Shown: positions 19,201 to 26,936 of the stretch, piece after piece
How the letters are laid out: each line of letters begins with the position of its first letter
How positions within the stretch are numbered: position 1 is the first letter of the stretch
Source of the DNA: Paraburkholderia acidipaludis NBRC 101816
GTDB taxonomy: Bacteria > Pseudomonadota > Gammaproteobacteria > Burkholderiales > Burkholderiaceae
NCBI RefSeq assembly: GCF_000684975.1
Contig: NZ_BAXZ01000016.1
Location: forward strand, 124,001-188,000
DNA length: 64,000 nt
Direction of reading: 5' to 3'
Notes under the pieces: model-generated
The model's database searches: none
Told to the model about the DNA's origin: nothing
What the model saw: only the letters and a program-made list of their open reading frames with translations
Program-made: the position numbers and the translations under genes

Positions 19201-22066
19201 CGGGAGCACGATCAACCTCGCCCAGGGCACGGCGACGCTCGCAGCCGCCAACGACGTGAACATCGGCGCGGCGACCGCAACGCAGGTGGACAACTCGCAG
19301 GAGCAGCACAGCCACAGCAACATGGTGAGCGGCATGCAGGAGGCCAGCTCGCGCGACACGACCATCACACAGTCCCAGGGTAGCACGGTCTCGGCGGATG
19401 CCCTGTCGATCAGCAGCGGTCACGATATCAACGTGACGGGCAGCACGGTTGTCGGCACGAACAACGTGGCGCTCAGTGCGGCGAACAACGTGAACATCAC
19501 CACGTCGCAGGACACGATGCAGTCCTCGGGCAGCCAGAAGGAAACGCATACGGGTCTCGGCACGAGCGGGCTGTCGGTGACGGTCGGCACGAACAAACTC
19601 GCCACGACCGACCAGGAGTCGAGTGTGACGAACAATGCGAGCATGGTCGGCTCGCTGGACGGCAGCGTCTCGGTTAGCGCGGGCAACAACCTGACCGTAA
19701 CTGGCAGCGACCTGATCGCCGCGAAGAACATCACGGGCACCGCGGCGAACGTTACGATCAATTCGGCGACCAATACGGGCAACACGAGCCAGTCGCAGCA
19801 GACAGGCAGCAGCGGCCTGGCGATTGGCCTGGGCGGCAGCGTGGGCGATGCGATCAATGGTGCGTACCAGCAGGGTCAGTCGCTCGCGAGCGGCAGCAGC
19901 AATGGACGTGCGGATGCGTTGCACGCGATCGCGGCAGGCGGCGATGCGGCGCTGGCGAGCTACGGCGCGTACCAGATGGCGACGACCGGGGTTTCCCAGG
20001 CGGCGGGCGCGCCGAGCATCGGCGTGCAGGTCAGTGTCGGCTCAAGCCACAGCCAGAGCCAGTCGTCGGAGAACCAGACGACGCAGGTGGGTTCGAACGT
20101 GCAGGCGGGCGGCACGACCACCTTCGTTGCGACGGGCAACGGCACGGCGGGCAGCGGCAATGTGACGATTGCCGGTTCGAACGTGAGTGCCAGCGATGTC
20201 GTGCTGGCCGCGGCGAACCAGGTCAACATCGTGAATACGACGAACACCGATTCGACGCGCAGTTCGAATTCGTCGTCCGGGGCGAGCGTGGGCGTGTCCC
20301 TCACCACGAACGGCTTCGGGGTGTCGGCCTCGATGCAGAACGCGCACGGCGACGCGAACAGCGATGCGGCGACGCAGAATGCCTCGCACGTTACAGGGAC
20401 GAACAGCGTCACGATCCTGAGCGGCGGCGACACGAACATCACCGGCTCCCAGGTGGCGGGCAACCAGGTGACGGCGGCCGTGGGCGGCAACCTCAATATC
20501 GCGAGCGTGCAGGACACGACGACGAGCGCAGCGCACCAGAGCAGCGCGGGCGGCGGGTTCAGTATCAGCGAGGCCGGCGGCAGCATCAGCGGCAGCGCGC
20601 AGAACGGGCACGCCGACGGCAACTACGCGCAGGTCAACGAGCAGGCCGGCATTGCGGCGGGCAGCGGCGGCTTCGACATCGGCGTCAAGGGCAATACGGG
20701 CTTGACGGGTGCGGTTATCTCCAGCACGTCCGACGCCTCGAGGAACAGCCTGACGACGGGCACGCTGACGTACAGCGATATCCAGAACCAGAGCCACTAC
20801 GACGCGACGAGCAACGGGATCAGTGCCGGCGCTGGCTTCGGTAATACGGGCACGGCGATTGGTCCAGGCTCAGTGAGCGGCACCGGTAGTATCGCGCCGA
20901 TGATGTCGCAGGACGCCAACGGGGACCAGAGCGCGACGACACGTAGCGCGATCAGTGCGGGCACGATCAACGTCACGAATCCCGGCGCGCAGACGCAGGA
21001 CGTGGCGAACCTGAGCCGCGACACGACCAACACCAACGGCACCGTTGCGAATACGCCCGATGTGAACACCCTGCTCAACCAGCAGGCCGATACGATGCAG
21101 GCGGCGCAGGCAGCGGGCCAGGTCGTGGCGCAGGGTATCGGCGCCTATGCGAATTCGAAGGAACAGGCAGCGAAGGATGCTGGCGATTCCGCAACGGCCG
21201 ACGCATGGGCCGAAGGCGGTACGGATCGTGTCCTCGCGCACATCGCGGGCGGCGCACTGATTGGCGGTCTGGGCGGTGGCGGCTTCGGCACGGCGGCTGC
21301 CGGGGCTGCGGGCGCGGGCGTATCGTCAGCGCTGGCAGGCAAGCTGAACAGCGTGGCGGATTCGATTGGTGGCGCGACGGGTTCCATGACGGTCGGCAAC
21401 ACCGTGTCGAACGTGCTGGCGGGTCTCAGCGGCGCGCTCGTCGGTGGTAGCGCGGGTGCGTTCACGGCGTCGAATGCGGACCTCTATAACCGCAATCAGA
21501 CGAATGCCAATGGCACGGGGGGGACCGGTAGCCAAGCGCTCGACAAGGTGGAACAGTACGCCTCGGAGTTCGGCCAGGCGGCTCTGGACCTTGTTCCTGG
21601 TCATAAGATGGCCGACCAAGCGCAAACAGCGTTTGCGCTTGGTAATTACGGCATGGGAGTGGCACTAGCTATTGGTTCTATCGGCGACGCCGCAATGGGA
21701 GTGCTTACGGGCGGCGAGAGCGATGCAATTTCTTCAGCGGTCGGTAGAGCGACAAGTGAAATTGCCACCGCCGATGGTGCTACTAACGTCACCAATGGTC
21801 TGAACTTGAACAAGTCCTTGGCGAGTCAGCAGCAACTTTCAGAGCTAACGGGTGCAGTTACGACGGTCGCTGGCAACGGTTCAAATACCACTCTACGTGA
21901 TGCGCCTCGTTTGGTGGCTGAGTATGGGGGCAATCCGAGCGATTGGAGTAAAGTTACAAGTTCGAGTTATACAGCGGCTGATGGAACCCAATACGAAATT
22001 CATGCCTATAAGAATGCCGTAACGGGTGAAATTGTAGAACCCAAAACCATCGTTACCGGAAAGTGA
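13205..22066 (+). CDS. cdiA: Contact-dependent inhibition exoprotein CdiA/BcpA, filamentous haemagglutinin type
   Basis: A 2953-residue two-partner-secretion exoprotein. It begins with an extended signal region (MNSRCYRLVFSKLRGMLVAV) and a Sec signal peptide ending near A69, ahead of the secretion domain (about 70-330, with the QKPSGAGVSLNTYSQFDV segment). Haemagglutinin repeats rich in Asn/Gly/Thr fill about 330-2400. Near the end a glycine-rich region leads to DLYN at residues 2759-2762, equivalent to the Nx(E/Q)LYN boundary of Burkholderia CdiA toxins. The last 191 residues are the predicted toxin tip: a hydrophobic helical entry-like part, then a compact tail with EYGGNPSDW and YEIHAYKNAVTGEIVEPKT. 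I assign no enzymatic activity to it. I chose the ATG at 13205 because it opens the extended signal region. The final 450 bp are lower in GC than the rest, as expected for an exchanged toxin module. Confidence 0.93.
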   Translation: MNSRCYRLVFSKLRGMLVAVSETAIAQGKSGQDENGPSVARRSFTLFAMRHVAFAALAVFGLAPLMAGAQIVPSGAHAPNVINTANGLPQVNVQKPSGAGVSLNTYSQFDVGSGGAILNNSPTNTNTRLAGQISGNPNLSPGQSAKIIVNQVNSNNPSRLAGYVEVAGQKADVVIANSSGLVVDGGGFINTARGILTTGNPLIDGSGNLNGFSVTQGTITVQGAGLNASNIDEVDLLARAVELNDAAVYANRLNVTTGANSIDYASLTPTPIAGSGPAPGVSLDVSQLGGMYANSIILVGTENGVGVANAGTIAAQAGDLTLTSAGQLVQSGRMNASGNTTINAASIQNTGTVYSQQNTSLSTPGALVNSATIAAQQNTSVNAGSVASTGVFGAGINGDGTTGPSGNLLISAAGLLSANGQNVAAGMITLYGVALDLSNAQTGAGTALALTATGGNLSLVNATTGAGTSITANAAGTFDNSGGKLSSGTSTQIVAGAVTNAAGQMTAGTTLGIVTGGAFDNTGGIAQAQGQESISAGSVDNTAGKLLSLNGDGLTLSATGQLVNGAGGDIGGNGAVSLQGGTVVNQGDVTAQTSLQVSAQSVDNSGGAMEAGQNATLNAGSQFKNASGNVSAQAATISATTLDNSSGSTQAAQLTLNATNFVNHAGTVTQTGTGPMAVNVSGLFDNSAGGTFQTNSTDLALSPATIDNDGGSILHAGTGTFTLDPGNGSGSVSDVNGRMVSNGQVVLQAGSLNNTSGDIEGKAGLAANVSGEANNTDGKLLSGAGLGLASGTFVNDGGTTSANTSATITTGSLSNRNGGSIEAPDLTLDVSGTADNNGGSVAANQLQVSATDLINEGGTVTQYGTGPMAFNVTNLFDNSAGGTFQTNSTNFTLSPASVDNDGGSILHAGTGLFTLDPGNGSGSFSNVGGKVISAGTINAQMGAFNNGSGTFAAQQGMTVAVLNGINNTAGLMRSFGSLDLTTGGALTNVGGSVQAGTSTADAPTLSVQATSIDNTQGVVSNLGTGNTSIQGGSQIVNAAGVVTGNGAVSMGASDIQNTQGGQVSGASLGVQAGDIDNTSSQMGTLPGSQGDAVITATGTITNTNGQMGATHDLTLSASTLSGGGIYSASNDVSVNLQGDFTTTPDQQFDAGHNLTFTLPGTFTNGAIVEAANNLGVNAGDIVNSGAMMAGGTLETHSSTLTNTGAMVGGSVSLNATSTLSNSGPSALIGASDSSGTLELLAPDIENVDNVTATDTQATTAIFGLGSVVLAGGKNADGSYTNANLIDNVSALIQSSADMALYANQVTNTRRVMTTSGSYSVALDASSSIIQQLGISLSGCTATYMAACGPGNPQVMGSTGDPSMIGGVPTDPPHGGQWNSTYQYTTYTGVALANLITAISPQSQIISGGNLNASSVGLFQNYWSAVAAVGNIAMPATLDQNSWQGQLAPGVQVTYSGEYHYDNYDNSEYNWQLPFGNAGFVTPNPGGYNQAAPADIRTYALPSYESSFVAGGTITGTGVNIDNTAGNAGIPSMNLAPGTSLAVGIGTLSGAAGGTSAGTGPVKGGGGTVDPAIASATAQNVLDNLTIPQGGLFHLDTTPGAPYLIETNPAFTSTNSFLSSNYYLNLLGYNPQTTEKRLGDGLYEQQLVQNQITSLTGKAVLGPYTNTQSMYEALMASGASLAQSLNLPLGMGLSAAQVAALTSNVIIMQTEVVDGQSVLVPVVYLAQASQQNVQGPLIGATDIDLQNAQTFTNSGTVQAGNTLSISGQQISDAFGALKSGGLMSLNTTGDIDFTSANVSAGSLALNTGGNLILNTATNTLNQVSATGATRVNTTLGPIANLDVAGNASIVTGGNFGQNGSNLNVGGNLGMAVGGNWDIGTVQTGEHKVVERANGVSNTDINSATGSTMNVGGVSEIGVENNLTATGANINLAGGGVLAAKGDATFQAATTTSTVDSNDSGSDSHGSYAQTSHVSSQTLTGTTLNAGNSLTVASGNNINVTGSTINLAQGTATLAAANDVNIGAATATQVDNSQEQHSHSNMVSGMQEASSRDTTITQSQGSTVSADALSISSGHDINVTGSTVVGTNNVALSAANNVNITTSQDTMQSSGSQKETHTGLGTSGLSVTVGTNKLATTDQESSVTNNASMVGSLDGSVSVSAGNNLTVTGSDLIAAKNITGTAANVTINSATNTGNTSQSQQTGSSGLAIGLGGSVGDAINGAYQQGQSLASGSSNGRADALHAIAAGGDAALASYGAYQMATTGVSQAAGAPSIGVQVSVGSSHSQSQSSENQTTQVGSNVQAGGTTTFVATGNGTAGSGNVTIAGSNVSASDVVLAAANQVNIVNTTNTDSTRSSNSSSGASVGVSLTTNGFGVSASMQNAHGDANSDAATQNASHVTGTNSVTILSGGDTNITGSQVAGNQVTAAVGGNLNIASVQDTTTSAAHQSSAGGGFSISEAGGSISGSAQNGHADGNYAQVNEQAGIAAGSGGFDIGVKGNTGLTGAVISSTSDASRNSLTTGTLTYSDIQNQSHYDATSNGISAGAGFGNTGTAIGPGSVSGTGSIAPMMSQDANGDQSATTRSAISAGTINVTNPGAQTQDVANLSRDTTNTNGTVANTPDVNTLLNQQADTMQAAQAAGQVVAQGIGAYANSKEQAAKDAGDSATADAWAEGGTDRVLAHIAGGALIGGLGGGGFGTAAAGAAGAGVSSALAGKLNSVADSIGGATGSMTVGNTVSNVLAGLSGALVGGSAGAFTASNADLYNRNQTNANGTGGTGSQALDKVEQYASEFGQAALDLVPGHKMADQAQTAFALGNYGMGVALAIGSIGDAAMGVLTGGESDAISSAVGRATSEIATADGATNVTNGLNLNKSLASQQQLSELTGAVTTVAGNGSNTTLRDAPRLVAEYGGNPSDWSKVTSSSYTAADGTQYEIHAYKNAVTGEIVEPKTIVTGK
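15205..15424 (+). repeat. First copy of ~220-bp internal repeat in cdiA
   Basis: This stretch encodes NSAGGTFQTNSTDLALSP and NDGGSILHAGTG. It is closely repeated 576 bp downstream at 15781-16000 with a few substitutions. It is a segmental duplication within the haemagglutinin repeat region and a likely site of recombination. Confidence 0.8.
15781..16000 (+). repeat. Second copy of ~220-bp internal repeat in cdiA
   Basis: It repeats the segment at 15205-15424 (NSAGGTFQTNSTNFTLSP, then NDGGSILHAGTG) in the same reading frame. The spacing of 576 bp (192 codons) keeps the frame after any unequal crossover. Confidence 0.8.
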
Positions 22067-22071
22067 AAAGT

Positions 22072-22401
22072 ATGAACGATAGTGCAACTCAAGCGCGTCA
22101 GCATTTTCTGGATCTGTTGTTTTCGATGCTAGATGGTCGGCTTTCATATTTCGAAGGGGCCGCACAGGTACTTAATATTGATCGGCGCCTGCTCGGTATC
22201 CCAGAACGGGATACCGACTTCGAAAAATTCGTGCTGATTAGATCTGAGACGGATCATCTTCCACTGCGCCAACAGCAATCACTCTGGTCGGCTGACGCGT
22301 TGGAAAAGCTTCGAGGCGAATTCGCTCAAACCGAGGAGTGGGCGAAAACCTTTGCGCCAGAGGCGTGCAATAACCTAATTGCGAGACTCAAGAAGGGTTA
22401 A
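22072..22401 (+). CDS. cdiI: Candidate immunity protein CdiI/BcpI
   Basis: A 109-residue, acidic, helical-looking soluble protein whose ATG lies 5 bp after the cdiA stop. An in-frame GTG at 22063 overlapping that stop is an alternative start. Like the cdiA toxin tip it is lower in GC than its surroundings, so the two look like one exchanged module. The position directly between exoprotein and transporter is that of the immunity gene in Burkholderia-type CDI loci, where it protects the producer from its own toxin. It contains VLIRSETDHLPLRQQQSLW but I recognise no family with confidence. The function is inferred from position. Confidence 0.75.
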   Translation: MNDSATQARQHFLDLLFSMLDGRLSYFEGAAQVLNIDRRLLGIPERDTDFEKFVLIRSETDHLPLRQQQSLWSADALEKLRGEFAQTEEWAKTFAPEACNNLIARLKKG

Positions 22402-22448
22402 TCGAAAAGGAAGTACCTCGCAAGCTGCATTAAGGATTCCAATCATTG

Positions 22449-24212
22449 ATGAATGTAAAAAAGAGGCTGGCGGCGTTGCCGCTCGCAGCCCTGATACCGC
22501 TCGCGCCCCACGCACAAGAGACCCCACCTGATGTTGCCGCTGCGGCCCGCGCAAACGCGCTGCAAAACCAGCAGATCCAGCAGCAGCGCGACGCACAGCA
22601 GCGCGCGGCGACCGTCGCCACACCCGCTGTCCTCTCGGAAGCGCCTGCAGCAGGAACATGGCCGGTGCTGCCCGCCGAGACGCCGTGCTTCCGCATTGAT
22701 ACGTTCACCGTCGAGGTGCCCGATACGCTGCCCGAGGCGCAGCGCACGAAAGGCGCATCAGCCTTGCCCATGGACCGGTTCGCATTCCTGCACGACTGGT
22801 TGCAGCACTACCGGGGGCAATGCATCGGCAAACAGGGCCTCGACGTACTCACAAAAGATCTGCAGCGCGAAATCCTGAGCCGCGGCTACGTCACCACGCG
22901 CGTCCTGCTCGCACCGCAGGACCTGTCTAAAGGCGCGCTGAAATTCTCCCTCATCCCCGGCGTCATCCGTCATCTGGAGTTTGTAGACCCCTCCACGCGC
23001 GGAACCTGGAAGAGCGCATTTCCTGCGCGCGACGGCGACGTGCTCCAGTTGCGCGATCTTGAACAGGGCCTGGAGCAGATGAAGCGCCCCGCGAGCCAGG
23101 ATGCCACCATGCAGATCGTACCCGGCACCGTGCCCGGCGAAAGCGATGTCGACATCACCGTGAAGCGCTCGAAGCCCTGGACGTTCGTGGCCTCGGTCGA
23201 CAACTCGGGCCAGCGCGCCACCGGCAAACTCCAGGGCAACGTATCGCTCGGCATCGACAATCCGCTCGGCTTGAACGATATCTTCTCGGTCGGTGCGAAC
23301 CAGGACCTCGAATTCGCCGATCACGGCCTGGGCTCGCACGGCTTCAACGGTTCGTATTCGATCCCCTGGGGCTACTGGACGGCCACGCTCTACGGCAACA
23401 CGAACACGTACTACCAGCAGATCGCGGGCGCGAACCAGACCTTCGTGTCGAGCGGCAACGCGCAGACAGCAGCCCTGAAAATCCAGCGGGTCATCAGCCG
23501 CAGCCAGAACGACGTACTCGGCCTCGAATTCCAGTTGATCAAGCGCTGGGGCGCGAGCTTTATCGCGGACACGACGATTCCGCAACAGGACCGCAACAAC
23601 ACGTTCATTGAAGGCGGCGTGACCGACCGGCACTATTTCGGCGCCGCTCAATTCGATGGCACGCTCGCGTACCGCCAGGGCATCGGGGGACTCGGGGCAA
23701 CGCCCGACCCGGACGCGGGCGATGGCACACCGCAGATGGCCACGTACCGCTTCCACATGGCGACGCTCGACGCGAATCTCTCGGTGCCGTTCGCGGTCGG
23801 GAGCCAGCCGCTGCGCTACGTTGCGACCGTGCACGGCCAGTACACGGGCGACACGCTGTTCTACATCGACGATCTGAGCATCGGCGGGCGCTACACCGTG
23901 CGCGGCTTCGACGGCGAACAGATGCTCGCCGCCGGGCGCGGTTTCTACTGGCGCAACGAACTGCAAATGCCGATCGGACAGACGGGGCAGTCGCTCTACG
24001 CGGGCGTCGATTACGGCCATGTTTTCGGCCCGGGGACGGAAGTGCTGGTGGGAACGCAACTGGCGGGAGCGGTCATCGGCATCCGGGGCGGTCTGCCCAT
24101 CCATATCGGCACGCTCTCCTGGGATCTTTTCGCGGGCACGCCGATCTACAAGCCGGACGGGTTCGATACCGCGCGGGTGACGCTGGGGTTCCAGGTGATC
24201 GGGCAATTCTGA
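22449..24212 (+). CDS. cdiB: Two-partner secretion outer-membrane transporter CdiB/BcpB
   Basis: A 587-residue FhaC/ShlB-family transporter that should export CdiA across the outer membrane. After a signal peptide (cut near PHA-QE) there is an N-terminal helix/linker with QNQQIQQQRDAQQRAA. POTRA domains follow (CFRIDTFTVEVPD; LSRGYVTTRVLLAPQDLSKG, then LSLIPG-like LKFSLIPGVIRHLEF). The rest is a 16-strand barrel with the conserved loop-6 motif VRGFDGE and a C-terminal phenylalanine (VIGQF). It comes 47 bp after the immunity candidate. I saw no separate bcpO-like lipoprotein gene. The ATG at 22449 is preferred over the TTG immediately before it. Confidence 0.93.
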   Translation: MNVKKRLAALPLAALIPLAPHAQETPPDVAAAARANALQNQQIQQQRDAQQRAATVATPAVLSEAPAAGTWPVLPAETPCFRIDTFTVEVPDTLPEAQRTKGASALPMDRFAFLHDWLQHYRGQCIGKQGLDVLTKDLQREILSRGYVTTRVLLAPQDLSKGALKFSLIPGVIRHLEFVDPSTRGTWKSAFPARDGDVLQLRDLEQGLEQMKRPASQDATMQIVPGTVPGESDVDITVKRSKPWTFVASVDNSGQRATGKLQGNVSLGIDNPLGLNDIFSVGANQDLEFADHGLGSHGFNGSYSIPWGYWTATLYGNTNTYYQQIAGANQTFVSSGNAQTAALKIQRVISRSQNDVLGLEFQLIKRWGASFIADTTIPQQDRNNTFIEGGVTDRHYFGAAQFDGTLAYRQGIGGLGATPDPDAGDGTPQMATYRFHMATLDANLSVPFAVGSQPLRYVATVHGQYTGDTLFYIDDLSIGGRYTVRGFDGEQMLAAGRGFYWRNELQMPIGQTGQSLYAGVDYGHVFGPGTEVLVGTQLAGAVIGIRGGLPIHIGTLSWDLFAGTPIYKPDGFDTARVTLGFQVIGQF

Positions 24213-24251
24213 CCGTTGCCCGGGGAAAACGCTGGCGGCTTTCGCTCCCGA

Positions 24252-25028
24252 TCAATCCGCAGGCAAAGTAACCGGAACCCGCATCCGGTAAAACGAAACC
24301 GCCTGAATCGCGAGCGTGCACAGAATCGCGCTGCCGTAAGCAACCGGCAGATTCACGCGCGGCAGCGCGAGGCTCAGCACATAGAAAAACGCAGCGAACC
24401 CCAGCAGCCCCGCCACCATGCCGCGCATCAATTGCTGCGCGGGTGCATGACCGATCATCCGGTGTGCGAACACGGCAAGAATGATGGCCATGAACGGGAA
24501 CGACGCGAGCACACCGCTCGCTTCAGGACCGACATAAGGCGCAATCATCGTCACGCTGACCACGAGCGTCGCAATGAGCACCATCCGCGAGGGCAAGTCC
24601 CACCACGGCGGATCGAGCCGGCCGCTTTGGGCTACCTTGCGGGGCATGAGACTGAGCGCGAGGGCCGCGGCAAGAACGGCAACCAGGAACAGGCCGGTTT
24701 CCGGCAACGCACTGCGTTGCAGAAGGATGGCCACGGCGGCAAACGTCGCGCTGGCGCCGGCAAGAGCCACGGGCCATCCCCGGGTCGCCAGCCGGCAATA
24801 GGCAAAGCAAAAGGCCGCTTGCGCAGCCGTTGCGACCAGCGACCCGGCCGTGGCCTGGGCCGCAAAGGCGGGCCCATGCTCCAGCGCCAGAAACACGGAG
24901 ATCGGCCCCGAAGTGAGCGGCAGGCCCACCAGCAATCCGCCCACCGCTTCGCCCCAGCGGCGAACGGCAAGACTTGCGGCCAACAGCAACAGCGGCGTAA
25001 CAACGAGCTTGAAAACCAGAAGATCCAT
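24252..25028 (-). CDS. Uncharacterised integral membrane protein
   Basis: A 258-residue protein that is mostly hydrophobic, with about eight membrane segments. It starts MDLLVFKLVVTPLLLLAASL, followed by GLLVGLPLTSGPISVFLALE. The GLPLTSGP segment is a conserved-looking feature of a family of unknown function; I cannot assign transport or enzymatic activity. An upstream in-frame start would add 32 residues without membrane character, so the ATG at 25028 is preferred. It converges on cdiB and is divergent from the histidine phosphatase gene, with about 250 bp between. Confidence 0.8.
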   Translation of the reverse strand: MDLLVFKLVVTPLLLLAASLAVRRWGEAVGGLLVGLPLTSGPISVFLALEHGPAFAAQATAGSLVATAAQAAFCFAYCRLATRGWPVALAGASATFAAVAILLQRSALPETGLFLVAVLAAALALSLMPRKVAQSGRLDPPWWDLPSRMVLIATLVVSVTMIAPYVGPEASGVLASFPFMAIILAVFAHRMIGHAPAQQLMRGMVAGLLGFAAFFYVLSLALPRVNLPVAYGSAILCTLAIQAVSFYRMRVPVTLPAD

Positions 25029-25280
25029 GATGAACGAACGATGCGGCAAGCATCGGCCTTGCAATAGGTAGTAAGGGATTCGTACCCCCGATATTGCGGG
25101 CAGCCGCCGTGCCTGACAAACCATTTCTCGTCATATAACGTTTACCGGCCTGATCTGATCTCGTCGAGTTCGCAACCGCCGCCATCACCAGCATGAATGC
25201 CTGCGTATTAAAAAAATAAACTTCATCAATACCCGTGCCGTCGCTATGCTGGCTTCATCCTCTTCCCGGCGGACTTTGCG

Positions 25281-25823
25281 ATGGCGGAACTCTATCTGGT
25301 GCGGCACGGGCAGGCGTCGCTCGGCACCGACAACTACGATCAGCTTTCGACCACAGGCGAGCAGCAATGCGTCTGGCTTGGCGAGCACTTTGCCCGCAAC
25401 GGCATTCGCTTCGACCGGATCGTCTGCGGCACGCTGCGACGCCACGCGCAAACGCTCGATGCGATCCGGCGCGCGCTGCCCGGCCTGCCCGCGGAACGCG
25501 AGATTCATCCGGGGCTGGACGAATACGATTTCCACGCGCTCTTTCGCGCCCTCGGCGACGAACACCGCGGGCTCGCCGAATCCGTCAACGGCAATCCGCG
25601 CGACTTCTTCAAGGCCTTGCGTCAGGTCCTCCATTTATGGACCGAAGGCGCGCTCGACGAACGCGTGCCCGAAACGTGGCAAGCCTTCCAGCAACGCGTG
25701 GCCGACGCGCGCGCGACGATCCAGCGGGGCGAGGCCCAGCGCGTGCTGGCAATCACTTCGGGCTTCAATGTCGTCTCGCATCTCGACGAGCCGCAACGCC
25801 GCGAGTTCCAGACCTACGGTTGA
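25281..25823 (+). CDS. Histidine phosphatase family protein, internally deleted
   Basis: A 180-residue phosphoglycerate-mutase-like protein. The phosphate pocket LVRHGQASLG at the N-terminus and RRHAQTLDAI further on are intact, as is LDEYDF. The C-terminal part looks wrong: RVLAITSG is followed directly by FNVVSHLDEPQRREFQTYG. In relatives I know, ITSG is followed by about 40-45 residues (catalytic loop, helix and a strand) before the FN..HLD..-type tail. The protein is thus about 40 residues short, apparently through an in-frame deletion, and may be inactive. It heads a run of four codirectional genes with a phosphotransferase, an SDR and an acyl-CoA dehydrogenase. Confidence 0.8.
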   Translation: MAELYLVRHGQASLGTDNYDQLSTTGEQQCVWLGEHFARNGIRFDRIVCGTLRRHAQTLDAIRRALPGLPAEREIHPGLDEYDFHALFRALGDEHRGLAESVNGNPRDFFKALRQVLHLWTEGALDERVPETWQAFQQRVADARATIQRGEAQRVLAITSGFNVVSHLDEPQRREFQTYG

Positions 25824-25870
25824 TTCCCCGTCGTTCACCCGACATGCAGTGAAATTCCGCATCGAAGCCT

Positions 25871-26899
25871 ATGACCAGCGAACACGCCAGCCTTCCGCTC
25901 GATGTCGAGCGGCTCACGCAGTATCTGCAGCAGCACCTCGCCGGCTTTCGCGGCCCGGTGCGCGCGACGAAGTTCGCGGGCGGCCAGTCCAACCCGACCT
26001 TTCTGCTCGACACGCCCAGCGGCCGTTATGTGCTGCGCCGCCAGCCGCCTGGCGAGTTGCTCAAGTCGGCGCATGCCGTCGACCGTGAATTCCGTGTGTT
26101 AGAAGCGCTCGCGCCGACGCCGGTGCCGGTCGCCCAGGCCGTGCATCTGTGCGAGGACCGCACGGTGATCGGCAGCATGTTCTATCTGATGAGCTACGAA
26201 GCGGGGCGCATCTTCTGGAATCCGGCGCTTCCCGAGGTCGACCGGGATACGCGGCGCGACTACTACGCGTCTATCGTGGCAACGCTCGCCGCGCTTCACA
26301 ACGTCGATATTCACGCCGTCGGTCTCGCCGATTATGGGCGCCCCGGCAACTATTTCCAGCGTCAGATCGAGCTCTGGACGCGGCAATACCGGGCCGCCGA
26401 GACGGAGCGCCTTGCTTCGATGGAAGCGCTGATCGACTGGCTGCCGGCGCATTGCCCTCCCGACGACCCGCACCCTACCCTCGTGCATGGAGACTTTCGC
26501 ATCGACAATCTCGTCTTCGCCAACGACGCGCCGCGCGTGCAGGCGGTGCTCGACTGGGAACTCTCGACGCTGGGCAATCCGCTTGCGGATCTTGCTTACT
26601 TTTGCATGTGCCTGCGTTTGCCTTCGAAGGGGCACATCACCGGACTGCTCGGTCAGGATCGTGCCGCGCTCGGCATCCCCGAAGAAGACGAGATCGTCGC
26701 GCAGTACTGCGAACTACGCGGCTTGCCCGGCATCGCCCACTGGAACTTCTATCTGGCGTTCAGTTTCTTCCGGCTTGCCTCGATTGCCCAGGGCGTAAAG
26801 GCGCGCGCCATGCAGGGCAACGCTTCGAGCGCCGATGCTCACGAGGTGGGCGGGATGGTCGAGCCGCTCGCCAGGCTCGCCGCGGACCTGCTCGCCTGA
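25871..26899 (+). CDS. Phosphotransferase of the aminoglycoside-kinase/ACAD10-11 type
   Basis: A 342-residue soluble kinase-fold protein. The nucleotide-binding region has FAGGQSNPTF and YVLRRQPPGELL. The catalytic loop is LVHGDFRIDNLVF (Brenner-type HGDxxxxN) and the metal aspartate is in VLDWELSTLGNPLADLAY. This is the branch fused to acyl-CoA dehydrogenases in ACAD10/ACAD11 and found in LvaA, where it phosphorylates 4-hydroxyacyl-CoA. Here it lies 47 bp after the phosphatase gene and two genes before an acyl-CoA dehydrogenase, which supports that role by context. True aminoglycoside resistance is unlikely. Confidence 0.87.
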   Translation: MTSEHASLPLDVERLTQYLQQHLAGFRGPVRATKFAGGQSNPTFLLDTPSGRYVLRRQPPGELLKSAHAVDREFRVLEALAPTPVPVAQAVHLCEDRTVIGSMFYLMSYEAGRIFWNPALPEVDRDTRRDYYASIVATLAALHNVDIHAVGLADYGRPGNYFQRQIELWTRQYRAAETERLASMEALIDWLPAHCPPDDPHPTLVHGDFRIDNLVFANDAPRVQAVLDWELSTLGNPLADLAYFCMCLRLPSKGHITGLLGQDRAALGIPEEDEIVAQYCELRGLPGIAHWNFYLAFSFFRLASIAQGVKARAMQGNASSADAHEVGGMVEPLARLAADLLA

Positions 26900-26936
26900 C
26901 ACACCAAGCCATTCAACCCGAACCAGGGAAACGACA

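Noticed and set aside
15839..19924. Very long open frame (about 1360 codons) on the minus strand inside cdiA
   Set aside because: It is antisense to the well-supported exoprotein, is rich in Arg/Ala/His/Asp as expected of a high-GC shadow, and has no ribosome site or domain.
22063..22071. GTG start of cdiI overlapping the cdiA stop
   Set aside because: It is possible, but the ATG at 22072 is simpler and no ribosome site distinguishes the two; mentioned as an alternative.
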